Shown here one piece after another: positions 34,301 to 42,576 of a stretch of DNA of 64,000 nucleotides. The first letter of the stretch is position 1. Each line of letters starts with the position of its first letter. The stretch is from Chryseobacterium sp. Leaf201 (GTDB taxonomy: Bacteria; Bacteroidota; Bacteroidia; Flavobacteriales; Weeksellaceae). The stretch is taken from contig NZ_LMKA01000068.1 in assembly GCF_001421435.1 (NCBI RefSeq), positions 1-64,000 of the forward strand, written 5' to 3'. The notes under the pieces are model-generated. The model did not search any database. It was given only the letters and a program-made list of their open reading frames with translations, and was not told where the DNA came from. A program made the translations under genes and the position numbers.

Positions 34301-35736
34301 TTTGCCATAGGCGTAAACATCTTACCTTCCACACCTGCCAAAGTAAGAACCGGGATATAAACAATAAGGATGATGATCTCTCCGAAAGCAGCACTGTTTC
34401 TGATTTTTGAAGCAGAAAGAAAAACCTCTTCATCCATTTCTTTCTGAGAAAGCTTCTGTACAGATTTTCTCAGGCCTAAATGATGAAGCGTGGCTTCAAC
34501 CATAATAACCGCTCCATCTACGATCAGACCAAAATCAATGGCTCCGAGGCTCATCAAATTAGCACTTACCCCAAAGACATTCATCATTCCCAATGCAAAT
34601 AATAGAGAAAGCGGGATTGCCGAAGCAACAATCAATCCTGCCCGGAGGTTCCCAAGGAAAATGACCAGGACAAAAATAACGATCAGGGCACCTTCCACTA
34701 AGTTTTTTTCTACGGTTTCCATTGCCCTGCCTACCAGGTCGGTCCGGTCAAGAAAAGGCTCTATGACAATGTCATCCGGGAGCGATTTCTGAATGGTGGG
34801 GATTTTTGCTTTGATATTTTTAACCACTTCATTACTGTTGTCTCCTTTTAGCATCATAACCACTCCGCCCACCGCATCTACTTTTCCGTTGTACGTCATG
34901 GCTCCGTAACGCGCGGCACTGCCAAAATGTACTTCTGCCACATCTTTCACAAAAACAGGGACGCTCCCCGTTTCATTTTTTACGGCAGTGTTCTTTATAT
35001 CATCCAGTGAAGTAACGACCCCGATTCCGCGGATAAAATAAGCATTCGGTTTTTTATCAATATAAGCACCACCTGTATTGCGGTTATTTTTTTCCAGCGC
35101 ATTAAAAATATCGGTAATGCTTACCCCCATTGCTTTAAGGCGGTTGGGATCTACAGCCACTTCGTATTGTTTGAGCTGCCCTCCGAAACTGTTGACTTCC
35201 GCGACTCCGGGTGTTCCGTTAAGCTGTCTGCGGACAATCCAGTCCTGCATGGTCCGGAGCTCTCTGGAATCATATTTATTTTCACTTCCTTTTCGCGGAT
35301 GAAGAATATACTGATAGACTTCACCCAGGCCTGTGCTTACAGGAGCAAGTTCAGGGGTTCCGGTTCCTGCCGGAATGTCTTCTGCAGCTTCTTTTAGTTT
35401 TTTATTAATCAGCTGACGGGCGAAGTACGGATCTACCTCTTCTTTGAAAACAACGGTAATTACCGACAGCCCAAACCTTGAGATACTTCTTGTTTCTTCG
35501 ATGTTGGGAATATTGGCAATGCTTTGCTCAATAGGAAAAGTAACCAGCTGTTCAACTTCCTGCCCCGCTAAAGCCGGACACACTGTAATAATCTGAACCT
35601 GATTATTTGTAATATCAGGAACGGCATCAATTGGTAATCTTGTCGCGCTCCAAACACCCCAGATTACCAGCAACAAGGTCATCATACCAATAACGATCTT
35701 GTTTTTGATACTGAATTTTATGATTTTATCTAACAC
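31378..35736 (-). CDS. czcA: CzcA-type metal RND pump fused to a TolC-like outer-membrane channel
   Basis: The pump part (about residues 1-1035) carries the HME-RND motif DFGLIVDGAV plus the nearby VEA glutamate in TM4, typical of Zn/Co/Cd exporters rather than the Cu/Ag class. A membrane segment then leads into a TolC/CzcC-like domain (from about 1045: LSIETAMEMAVKNNLSLKSK, TYYYQIEYLQYNQLKLKNLD). This one-polypeptide fusion is common in Bacteroidota. I prefer the GTG at 35736 (1452 residues, LDKIIKFSIKNK), which matches the usual N-terminus. An ATG at 35844 would add 36 residues unlike the family. Confidence 0.92.
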   Translation of the reverse strand: MLDKIIKFSIKNKIVIGMMTLLLVIWGVWSATRLPIDAVPDITNNQVQIITVCPALAGQEVEQLVTFPIEQSIANIPNIEETRSISRFGLSVITVVFKEEVDPYFARQLINKKLKEAAEDIPAGTGTPELAPVSTGLGEVYQYILHPRKGSENKYDSRELRTMQDWIVRRQLNGTPGVAEVNSFGGQLKQYEVAVDPNRLKAMGVSITDIFNALEKNNRNTGGAYIDKKPNAYFIRGIGVVTSLDDIKNTAVKNETGSVPVFVKDVAEVHFGSAARYGAMTYNGKVDAVGGVVMMLKGDNSNEVVKNIKAKIPTIQKSLPDDIVIEPFLDRTDLVGRAMETVEKNLVEGALIVIFVLVIFLGNLRAGLIVASAIPLSLLFALGMMNVFGVSANLMSLGAIDFGLIVDGAVIMVEATLHHLGLRKSVQKLSQKEMDEEVFLSASKIRNSAAFGEIIILIVYIPVLTLAGVEGKMFTPMAKTVGFAILGALILSLTYIPMMSALFLSKSRTCKETFSDKMMRRLQQVYQPLLKKAVSIKYLVVSVTLAVFIVTVFIFKNMGGEFIPQLQEGDYAFHCILPQGSSLSQSIETSMQASRIIKEFEEVKMVIGKTGSAEVPTDPMPPEASDLIVVLKPRSEWKTDKSYEELSDEILKKLEVIPGVFFEKNQPIQMRFNELMTGVRQDVAVKIFGENLDSLAIYADQAGKVIQSVDGVTTPQIEQISGLPQINVAYDRIRMANYGLNIEEVNDVVSTAFAGKSAGQVFENERRFDLVVRLDSLHRTNIDDVNNLMVATRSGAQIPLSQVADISYKLGPAQISREEGKRRVVIGFNVKDRDVENVVKDIREKLNTLKLPSGYYFTYGGQFENLQAASRRLMIAVPVSLLLIFMLLYGTFHSFRQAALIFTAIPMSAIGGVFALVIRDMPFSISAGIGFIALFGVAVLNGIVLISTFNELEKEGENDMVKRVLEGTKARLRPVLMTATVASLGFLPMAISTGAGAEVQKPLATVVIGGLVTATFLTLFVLPLLYIIFNSKISRKRIGLKLIMPVLIIGFLLSGHVFKAQSQQLSIETAMEMAVKNNLSLKSKTLSIQSAEALKKTANELPKLNAEAQLGQYNSPKFDQSVSISQSIPFPTLFRARKELISESVKSRQIDREVAVNELVKQVRTYYYQIEYLQYNQLKLKNLDSLYQDFIRIATVRFKAGDIKKVEISTAETQKGEISLLLRQNEVYIQNAYKNLSILLNTTETFEIPLNKDYLPLQAEIVLDSTSFTNNPAVKSFYQEIEIAEKNKNVEKSQALPEFSLGYTNQSLIGFHTGNGQERFYNAGDRFSSVTLGIAIPLSFGAAKARIQSWEYQKQTAEINARQQQKQLLAQLENTLNQYRQDVQQYHYYISQAVPNAEKMVKAAQLGYKTGEISYVEYLFALQTATNIQLKYLESIQQVNESVIMINSLINK

Positions 35737-35863
35737 AAATTGAGATTTAATTTGTGACTGCCTGTTGATGTTAAACACGAAATATGCAGAGGTTTTCTTT
35801 AACAGCTGACTGTTGTAAGATCGCAAAAGCATTGTATCCGGCAAAAATGAAGACAGGCAGTCA
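35734..35863 (-). promoter_or_regulatory. potentially structured leader of the metal-efflux operon
   Basis: On the mRNA, TGACTGCCTGT (35863-35853) is perfectly complementary to ACAGGCAGTCA (35765-35755). The 87-base loop contains AACAG/CTGTT. Directly after comes an eight-pair hairpin, CACAAATT/AATTTGTG (35756-35749 with 35741-35734), whose last three bases are the GTG start. If the true start is the ATG at 35844, this region is instead coding. Confidence 0.45.
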
Positions 35864-35886
35864 TTAATTTATTTAAATATTTAAAT

Positions 35887-35918
35887 TCTGTTATTCATGA
35901 ATAACAGATGCAAAAATA
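35887..35918 (-). promoter_or_regulatory. promoter with a 22-bp perfect palindrome (candidate Fur/Zur operator)
   Basis: The minus strand -7 box TATTTTTG (35918-35911) is followed by the arms TCTGTTATTCA and TGAATAACAGA (35887-35908), a perfect palindrome covering the expected transcript start. TGTTAT...ATAACA resembles known Zur boxes. The operon encodes a Fur-family protein, the likely ligand. Confidence 0.6.
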
Positions 35919-35975
35919 TCATGAAGAGCCCTGCAACTATATGGCAAAGTTTCAAGTATTAAAAATTAATGAAAA

Positions 35976-36299
35976 TTAAATCTTAGGCGGCTGCCAGATA
36001 TGGTCGTAAACCTGGTAAGCGAAGTTGTTCTTCCGGAAAAGAATCTTCTTTGAAAAGTATGCCTGAACCTGAGTGGGAATTCCGATTAAAACATCCAGTT
36101 TTAAGGCGGTAACCGTCATCTGGCAGCAGTTGCAGACACATAACGGAGAACATACATCTCCTTTATCTTTTGAATGGGATTCTTCAACACTGAAAAACTG
36201 CTGTGTATGGTTTGGACCTGATTGATTCTGCACATCTTCACAAGGCACCAGTGATAGCGCCATGAAATAAAATGCCAGTATAAATCTTAAAAGGTTCAT
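35976..36299 (-). CDS. DUF6660-type small Cys-rich protein
   Basis: The 107-residue product has an N-terminal signal or membrane segment, a DVCSPLCVCNCCQ cluster of five cysteines at about residues 48-59, and the ending DHIWQPPKI typical of DUF6660 proteins. These are commonly encoded next to heavy-metal efflux operons in Bacteroidota. A role in metal sensing or trapping in the envelope is likely but unshown. It has its own promoter, and the efflux operon downstream has another, so it is a separate or partly linked unit. Confidence 0.78.
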   Translation of the reverse strand: MNLLRFILAFYFMALSLVPCEDVQNQSGPNHTQQFFSVEESHSKDKGDVCSPLCVCNCCQMTVTALKLDVLIGIPTQVQAYFSKKILFRKNNFAYQVYDHIWQPPKI

Positions 36300-36304
36300 A
36301 TGGA

Positions 36305-36312
36305 CAAAGGTA
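36305..36312 (-). promoter_or_regulatory. promoter box abutting the DUF6660 gene start
   Basis: The minus strand reads TACCTTTG, ending five bases before the ATG at 36299. It predicts a leaderless or nearly leaderless transcript. Confidence 0.55.
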
Positions 36313-36356
36313 AAGATTTTCTGTAAAAGGGAATCATTTAAATAAACGGTATAAAA

Positions 36357-36382
36357 AAGAGCAGCCTAAAAAGACTGCTCTT
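36357..36382 (-). terminator. minus-strand intrinsic terminator
   Basis: AAGAGCAG (36357-36364) pairs with CTGCTCTT (36375-36382), followed on the minus strand by TTTTTT. It lies downstream of the broken surface-protein gene and upstream of the DUF6660 gene. Confidence 0.75.
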
Positions 36383-36405
36383 ACATACAAACCACTTCCT
36401 CACAG

Positions 36406-36591
36406 ATGCATAAAATAGTATTACTATACCCATTATACATTTTGATTTTTGTTTTCAAAAAAAGATGTCTTTGTCTGGCTTATTGGGCATTCTATAAGAC
36501 CGTCTTTCCTTTGTACAGCTTTTATGATCACAGTATAAACGAGAAAAAGACCGTTTCAGTTAAAAAACAAATCACTTCATTTTTAAGATAA
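36406..36591 (+). CDS. possible small membrane protein (doubtful)
   Basis: A 61-codon frame encodes a hydrophobic N-terminal half (KIVLLYPLYILIFVF) and a Lys-rich tail (KKTVSVKKQIT). It lies alone in a 330-base gap between minus-strand genes. I see no promoter box or ribosome-binding site, so it may be chance. It resembles no family I know. Confidence 0.25.
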   Translation: MHKIVLLYPLYILIFVFKKRCLCLAYWAFYKTVFPLYSFYDHSINEKKTVSVKKQITSFLR

Positions 36592-36633
36592 AAAAATTAT
36601 TGAAAATCATATAGCTGAATTTATTTTCAAGGC

Positions 36634-37931
36634 TTAATATAATCTCTGTATAGATAAATATATCGTTCTCATGTTATCGGGAGTACCGGAAGTATTCATA
36701 TTATCCACAATTGGGAAATAATATATCCTGTACCATTTATCATCCAGCGAAAGATCCATCGTAAGAACTTCCTGGTGACCTCCTTCTCCGCTTCCGGTAA
36801 CTCTTGGTGTTGATGAACCCAAAATATCATTGTACCCTACTCCGTAAAAAATGCCGTTATCCAGTTCCATGTAAGCGGAAGGAGCAAGTGTTGCGCCCGA
36901 CCCTGTTGAAGTACTTGGAGCCAAAAGATAATTTGAAGCATTAAATCTGTCAACATTCGATAATGCACTAAACCATAATTTTACGGGAGATGAAGAAATA
37001 TTCACCAATCTCGGCCACATGGTAACACTGCCATTTCCACTGTTCGAGGCGCCGTTAAACCATGCATCGAGCCTTAATTTCCCTCCGATAACTGGCAGAT
37101 CCGGTACGAAAGTACTCATCCAGCCACCTACATTTGAAGAAAATCCGGCTTTATAAAATACCATATCTCCGGGCGCCATTCCGTCTCCGCTTCCAATAAC
37201 GGCATTACATGTTTTTCCTCCTACATTAAAAAAAAATGTTGTGGTAACCGGACTTGTAACAGTGGGTGTACCTGAAACTGTATAACTCAAAGTTCCTGAT
37301 CCCGAATTAAAATTTCCGGATGACAGCGTTGCAGTAAGACCATGTACCGGACCTATTGCCTGTGCTGCATGAATCCCTCCGTTTCCTCCGGTATAAGGCA
37401 CATTCATTGTTCCGCTGTAAGGAGTTCCTGCAGTATATGTACTGGGAGAAAGTGTAATCCCATTACAGGTAATATTCCCTACAATTCCCGGAGCGAGCGA
37501 ACCGTTACTAAATGTCCTCCATTCTGTTCCGTTCCAGAATACATAGCCGTTATATACAAGCCCTCCGGTTCCTAAATTATATACCAATAATCCGGTTGCC
37601 GGCGAAGGTATTGTAACCTGATCTGTTTCAGAACTTAAAGCTGCTTTCGGACCGAGAAAGCCTTTTTTGTTTCCTGATGACAGCCCAGATGCATTTACGT
37701 CTAAATTGCAGATGCATTTGGTGAAACCGTCCCGATCCCTATGCTTCCGTTTGAAGTTACAACAAAGTCATTTGCCTGTTGGGTTAATGTTGGAATTCCT
37801 GTTACTGCATTATCTTTTGCTCCGTCTACATGAAAAATCCCTGTAGGATTTCCAGTATTGATTCCAACCTGAGAATACACAGGTACAAAAGAAATACCGG
37901 CAATCAGTAAAATAAGTTTCTTCATGATCAT
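36634..37931 (-). pseudogene. secreted surface protein gene broken by a one-base frameshift
   Basis: The 5' part (from 37931) encodes a signal peptide and QVGINTGNPTGIFHVDG, GSIGIGTVSPNASAI, then stops at 37701. Inserting one base in the AAA tract at 37703-37705 restores NASAILDVNASG, SSGNKKGFLGPKAALSSE and TIPSPATGLLVYNLGTGG, which runs straight into the long frame ending at 36634. The joined product would be about 432 residues. That signature is typical of flavobacterial secreted proteins with phage-tail-like N-termini. The C-terminal part is Gly/Ser/Thr-rich and beta-like. It may be a real pseudogene, a phase-variable gene or a sequencing error. Confidence 0.85.
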
Positions 37932-38365
37932 TGTTTTTATGGTTAATTGTTTTTCTAAGAATCAATTTAAAGGGCTCATTCTTTCAAATCATCATTTACC
38001 TGTCTGTTCTAATATTTTTGGATTTTGCGATTGCTGATTTTTTGTATTTGTTTTATTAACGGTATCGTAATAAAAACTTTAGATTTCTTTGCATTTTTTT
38101 TCTAATTTTACGTTTAGGTTACTCTTATTCCAACCTTATTAAAAACACAAAATTTTTCTAATAAAGAAATATCCATTTAAATATTTTTATAGTGAAAAGT
38201 ATTTCGCAAAATTATTTTTGTTGATAAATCAAAAAAAAACCGGATAAATGATAATCAGTAAAATGACTCAAACCAGCACATACACTTAACTACCAGTTAA
38301 TTAAAACAGTCATTTTATAAAAAATCATTATTCTTATTTTAAAATAAATTGACTTATGCATCAAA
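37932..38365. other. 434-base AT-rich intergenic region
   Basis: No gene is visible. TATTTTTG at 38213-38220 could be a distant -7 box for the AraC-family gene, giving a leader of about 140 bases. The rest is A/T tracts between two divergent genes, where promoters for both must lie. Confidence 0.45.
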
Positions 38366-39364
38366 ATGAACACAACAGATGAACAAACAGAAAAATTAAA
38401 ACAGGAATTATTAGACCGCTATGTAATTCTTATGATTTTGATCTTAGGAATTTATACGCTTATATTTACTTTTTACGTTTATAATAAAGTAATGTCCTGG
38501 TATTTAACCGGTGGATTGGTTTTTATAAGCTACAGTTACTCGCTGGTACGAAAAAGATATTCTATCAACACTATTGTACATCTGTATTTAATATGTGCTC
38601 CTTTATATAACTTTTATGTGATGCTTGCTTTCTGGGATAACTCTGTGGCAAGTTTCGGCTGGTTTTTACCCATTCCTCTGGGAGCCTATATCTTTTTTAC
38701 CAAGAAAGAAGTGCTGGCTTATTCCTCATATACTTTATTAATTGTGGTAACATGTTATGTTATTGCAAATAATTTTGATTTTGATTTCCCGAGCCATACC
38801 CAGAAAGAAGTGATGTTCACAGATACGATACTTTTTATATTCAATATTTTAGTCATCACTTTATTGATTCATTACAAAGACAAAATCAGAAAACAGGAAA
38901 TATCATTACATTTTAAAAGGCCAGCATTACTAGATGCTCAGAAAGACAAAAAGAATGACGCTGAAAATGTATTGGAAAATGCTGATATTAATGTAGAAAG
39001 TATGGAAAACCTTTTCTTAAGAATTGAAGCTTGTATGTCTGAGAACCTTCTGTTCAAAGATGTTAAATTCAATCTTTCCGCATTAAGTGTTGCGCTGGAA
39101 GTTAACAGCAGTTATATATCTAAGGCTATTCGCGGCAAAGGGTACCCTAACTTCAAAAGTTATCTTAATATTTACAGAATCAATTATGTGAAAAAATTAT
39201 TTACCGAAGTTGATTTTCAGAAAACAACCCTGATGTATGTCTATACGGAAGCCGGATTTTCTAACCAATCTACCTTTAACCGTGTGTTTAAGCAGATTGA
39301 AGGAATTACGCCTTCAGAATATTTCCAGAGAAACCTGAAAAACAACACCGGGGAAAGTACTTAA
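38366..39364 (+). CDS. membrane-anchored AraC-family transcriptional regulator
   Basis: The 332-residue protein has about six membrane helices in residues 18-178, a linker of about 50 residues, and a C-terminal AraC-type double helix-turn-helix (about 230-322: LSALSVALEVNSSYISKAIRGKGYPNFKSYLN, then YTEAGFSNQSTFNRVFKQIEGITPSEYF). Regulators of this build sit in the inner membrane and may sense a membrane or external signal directly. The targets are unknown. It is divergent from the broken surface-protein gene, a candidate target. Confidence 0.9.
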   Translation: MNTTDEQTEKLKQELLDRYVILMILILGIYTLIFTFYVYNKVMSWYLTGGLVFISYSYSLVRKRYSINTIVHLYLICAPLYNFYVMLAFWDNSVASFGWFLPIPLGAYIFFTKKEVLAYSSYTLLIVVTCYVIANNFDFDFPSHTQKEVMFTDTILFIFNILVITLLIHYKDKIRKQEISLHFKRPALLDAQKDKKNDAENVLENADINVESMENLFLRIEACMSENLLFKDVKFNLSALSVALEVNSSYISKAIRGKGYPNFKSYLNIYRINYVKKLFTEVDFQKTTLMYVYTEAGFSNQSTFNRVFKQIEGITPSEYFQRNLKNNTGEST

Positions 39365-39370
39365 AAATAT

Positions 39371-39378
39371 TATCTTTG
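39371..39378 (+). promoter_or_regulatory. promoter box of aroQ
   Basis: TATCTTTG lies 15 bases before the ATG at 39394 and overlaps an upstream in-frame TTG at 39376, which argues against that longer start. Confidence 0.55.
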
Positions 39379-39393
39379 ATTAAATTATTTTCA

Positions 39394-39804
39394 ATGAAAG
39401 TTCTTATTATCAATGGCCCGAATCTGAATCTTTTAGGCACCAGAGAACCTGAAATTTACGGAACGGTTTCTATGACGGATTATTTGGAGACTTTAAAAAC
39501 TGAATTTTCTTCTTTTGAACTGTATTATTATCAGTCGAATATTGAAGGAGAAATTATCAACAGGCTTCAGAAAGATGATTTTGATGCTTTGATCATCAAT
39601 CCCGGAGCTTTCACGCATTATTCTTATGCCATTGCAGACTGTTTAAAAAACATCCGTAAGCCAAAAGTTGAAGTTCATATCAGCAATATTTATAAAAGAG
39701 AAGAATTCCGCCAGAAGTCTGTAACGGCTGCCAATACCGATGCAGTTTTGTCCGGTTTTGGCATGGATGGATACCGATTGGCGATCCTGAGTTTAAAATC
39801 ATAA
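39394..39804 (+). CDS. aroQ: type II 3-dehydroquinate dehydratase
   Basis: The 136-residue enzyme performs the third step of the shikimate pathway, dehydrating 3-dehydroquinate. It shows the type II pattern: INGPNLNLLGTREPEIYG with the catalytic tyrosine in the lid loop, IINPGAFTHYSYAI, and VEVHISNIYKREEFR with the catalytic histidine. The length is slightly below the usual 145-150 residues but nothing essential is missing. It starts 29 bases after the AraC-family stop but has its own promoter. Confidence 0.95.
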   Translation: MKVLIINGPNLNLLGTREPEIYGTVSMTDYLETLKTEFSSFELYYYQSNIEGEIINRLQKDDFDALIINPGAFTHYSYAIADCLKNIRKPKVEVHISNIYKREEFRQKSVTAANTDAVLSGFGMDGYRLAILSLKS

Positions 39805-39876
39805 CACATTCCCACAGATTACTCAGATGCCCGAAAGTATATGATCTGTGAACGTATAACGATAGGAATATAAAAT

Positions 39877-39908
39877 AACAAAACCTCATCGGCTGATGAG
39901 GTTTTGTT
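39877..39908. terminator. bidirectional terminator between aroQ and pckA
   Basis: AACAAAACCTCATC (39877-39890) pairs perfectly over 14 bases with GATGAGGTTTTGTT (39895-39908), with a four-base loop and T/A-rich flanks. Confidence 0.9.
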
Positions 39909-39913
39909 ATGTA

Positions 39914-41533
39914 TTAGTTAGTGGTCTCTTCCTGCAACTGAGGGCCGGAAACGATCAGCTTTTTACCTTCGTCCGTATTGCAGTACTGTTCGAAGTTTTT
40001 GATGTATTTTGCCGCAAGATCTTTTGCTTTTTCTTCCCACTCAGAAACATCACGGTAGGTATCTCTCGGATCTAGAATGCCCTCGGAAACATTCGGCAGC
40101 TCTGTAGGAACTTCCAGATTCATAATCGGGATTCTTGTTTTCGGAGCATCTTCAATGGATCCGTCGATAATAGCATCAATAATCGCTCTTGTATCTTTCA
40201 GAGAAATCCTTTTTCCTGTACCGTTCCAGCCTGTATTTACCAGGTATGCTTTTGCGCCGTGCTCTTTCATTTTCCCGATTAATGTTTTAGAATACATCGT
40301 TGGGTGTAATGTAAGGAACGCTTCACCGAATGCGGGTGAAAAAGACGGCTCCGGCTCTGTAATTCCTCTCTCTGTTCCGGCTAACTTTGAGGTATAACCG
40401 CACAGGAAGTGGTATTGTGCCTGATCTTCATCCAAAACAGAAACCGGAGGCAATACCCCGAATGCATCTGCAGAAAGATAAACAATCTTGCTTGCGTGTC
40501 CCGCTTTTGAAGGCAGAACAATTTTATTGATATGGTAAATCGGATAAGAAACTCTCGTATTTTCTGTGATAGATCCGTCTGTATAATCTGCAATTCCGTT
40601 ATTGACCACAACATTTTCAAGAAGTGCATCCCTCTTGATGGCTCTGAAAATATCCGGTTCTTTTTCAGCAGAAAGATCGATTACTTTTGCATAGCATCCT
40701 CCTTCATAGTTGAAAACCCCGTTATTATCCCACCCATGTTCGTCATCACCGATCAGGTATCTTTTCGGATCTGCAGACAACGTTGTTTTTCCTGTTCCTG
40801 AAAGTCCGAAGAAAAGAGCAACATCCCCTTCTTCGCCTACATTTGCAGAACAGTGCATGGAAGCCATGCCTTTTAACGGAAGGTAATAGTTCATCATCGC
40901 GAACATTCCTTTCTTCATTTCTCCACCATACCATGTTCCTCCAATGATCTGAAGCTTTTCGGTAAGATTGAACATCACGAAATTTTCGGAATTCAGTTCC
41001 TGGGCTTCCCAGTTAGGATTTGTTGTTTTAGAACCGTTGATTACCGTGAAATCCGGCTCTCCGAAGTTTTCAAGCTCATAATGAGAAGGACGGATGAACA
41101 TATTCGTAACGAAATGTGCCTGCCACGCCACTTCAACAATGAACCTTACTTTTAACCTGGTATCTGTGTTGGTTCCGCAGAAAGTGTCTACCACATAAAT
41201 TTTTCTGGATTCGGCAAGCCTGTCCAGCACTAATTCTTTACAAGACTGGAAAATTTCCGGAGTGGTTGGCAAATTCACTTTACCATCCCAAAAAATCGTG
41301 TCTTTTGTAACCTCATCCTGAACAATGTATCTGTCTTTAGGCGAACGACCTGTGAAAATTCCTGTTTTTACTGATACTGCACCAGATTCCGTAAGCTCAG
41401 CTCTTTCAAAGCCCTGATTTTCAGGAGCCATTTCGGCCTGGTATAATTCTTCATACGAAGGATTATAAACGACCTCATAATTTCCTTTAATCCCTAATTT
41501 CTCTAAATCCCGGATGATTTTAGCGTGTTTCAT
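39914..41533 (-). CDS. pckA: ATP-dependent phosphoenolpyruvate carboxykinase
   Basis: The 539-residue enzyme converts oxaloacetate and ATP to phosphoenolpyruvate in gluconeogenesis. Signature parts are [11 protein letters not shown] near the N-terminus, the P-loop [14 protein letters not shown], the metal site [24 protein letters not shown] and [10 protein letters not shown] near the C-terminus. The length is normal. It is a single-gene unit with its own promoter and terminator. Confidence 0.97.
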   Translation of the reverse strand: MKHAKIIRDLEKLGIKGNYEVVYNPSYEELYQAEMAPENQGFERAELTESGAVSVKTGIFTGRSPKDRYIVQDEVTKDTIFWDGKVNLPTTPEIFQSCKELVLDRLAESRKIYVVDTFCGTNTDTRLKVRFIVEVAWQAHFVTNMFIRPSHYELENFGEPDFTVINGSKTTNPNWEAQELNSENFVMFNLTEKLQIIGGTWYGGEMKKGMFAMMNYYLPLKGMASMHCSANVGEEGDVALFFGLSGTGKTTLSADPKRYLIGDDEHGWDNNGVFNYEGGCYAKVIDLSAEKEPDIFRAIKRDALLENVVVNNGIADYTDGSITENTRVSYPIYHINKIVLPSKAGHASKIVYLSADAFGVLPPVSVLDEDQAQYHFLCGYTSKLAGTERGITEPEPSFSPAFGEAFLTLHPTMYSKTLIGKMKEHGAKAYLVNTGWNGTGKRISLKDTRAIIDAIIDGSIEDAPKTRIPIMNLEVPTELPNVSEGILDPRDTYRDVSEWEEKAKDLAAKYIKNFEQYCNTDEGKKLIVSGPQLQEETTN

Positions 41534-41568
41534 TTTACTTATATTTTCTATTTCTTTTGGATCCTCAA

Positions 41569-41576
41569 CAAAATTA
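41569..41576 (-). promoter_or_regulatory. promoter box of pckA
   Basis: The minus strand reads TAATTTTG, about 35 bases before the pckA ATG. Confidence 0.55.
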
Positions 41577-41660
41577 ATATTAATTAATTGTTAAAAGTGG
41601 TTTAAATATAATGATATAAGTCAAAATGACAAATAAAAATGCAAGTTTATAACCTTCTGT

Positions 41661-42566
41661 CTACGAGTCTATTATCTCCGACCATTCAAAAATTGTGTTA
41701 AAACCTTTTCCCCAAAAATAGTCCTTAAAGCCGTCAAATTTTGAGCTCATGACAAAATCTCCGCCCCAGGCACCCAGACTTTTCACAAAAACCGGACAAT
41801 CAATGAAAAGGCGGCTCTTAACTGCGGGAATTTCAATGAAATCCGATATTTTTTGTTCATGAATTACCATTAGCTCCGAAAAATTTTCCAATTCGTTACA
41901 TAGTAAAATTTTCCTTGTAAGATCCGAAAATTCATCAACCTTATTTTTAGACTTATTTTTAGACTTGTAAAGGCTGATTCCTTCACGGCTGTCCTGCTTC
42001 TGATTCAGGTGGATAAAAATGAGCTCGTTTTTAAAAGAAGGATTAAAATTTACCTTTTCATATTTTATTTCAGGCATACTCTGATACAGTACCGCGGCTT
42101 TCTCTTTTGCTACTGCAATATCATAACCGCTTCCGCCCAAACTTATCTTATTTAAATGAAAAGGATCCACTTGTGCCCATTCCGCAAGATTGGTCATTAA
42201 CGTGGAACTGCTGCCGAGCCCGAAGTCTGCAGGAAACTGAAGATTTGTTTTGAGGTGATAGGTAAAACTGTTTTTGAATTTAGTTTCAGAAAGTGACTGA
42301 ACATTCTGTAAGGTTTTTAAAATGAATTCAGCACCTGAAGGAATATTGGTTTCTTTGACCTGCCAGTTGTTATAATCAATGACAGCTCTTAACCATAATT
42401 TGTTTTGATGATAAGCCTCCCAAAAAATCAGGGATTCTCCATTATCTTTTTCCCGGAAATAAAACTCTTGTCCGAGCCTGGTAGGTACCGCCAGGACAAG
42501 AGCTCCATCCATGGCGAAATATTCTGAAGTAAGCATCAGCTTTCCCGGTGAAAATATTCCGCTCAT
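41661..42566 (-). CDS. GYDIA-family GHMP kinase
   Basis: From the ATG at 42566 the protein has 301 residues. It has the GHMP start SPGKLMLTSEYFAMDGALVLAVPT, the ATP-binding FGLGSSSTLMTNLAEWAQV and GGSGYDIAVAKEKAAVLYQ, which gives the Bacteroidota family its name. GHMP kinases phosphorylate small alcohols such as mevalonate; the substrate of this branch is not established, although mevalonate-pathway work is plausible. A start at 42593 would overlap fabD, so 42566, ten bases after the fabD stop, is preferred. The two genes are cotranscribed. Confidence 0.88.
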   Translation of the reverse strand: MSGIFSPGKLMLTSEYFAMDGALVLAVPTRLGQEFYFREKDNGESLIFWEAYHQNKLWLRAVIDYNNWQVKETNIPSGAEFILKTLQNVQSLSETKFKNSFTYHLKTNLQFPADFGLGSSSTLMTNLAEWAQVDPFHLNKISLGGSGYDIAVAKEKAAVLYQSMPEIKYEKVNFNPSFKNELIFIHLNQKQDSREGISLYKSKNKSKNKVDEFSDLTRKILLCNELENFSELMVIHEQKISDFIEIPAVKSRLFIDCPVFVKSLGAWGGDFVMSSKFDGFKDYFWGKGFNTIFEWSEIIDS

Positions 42567-42576
42567 TGTTTTTGTT

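Noticed and set aside
35736-35844. N-terminal extension of CzcA from the ATG at 35844
   Set aside because: The 36 extra residues do not resemble the family N-terminus, and the stretch shows RNA-like inverted repeats. I kept the GTG at 35736, but this is not settled.
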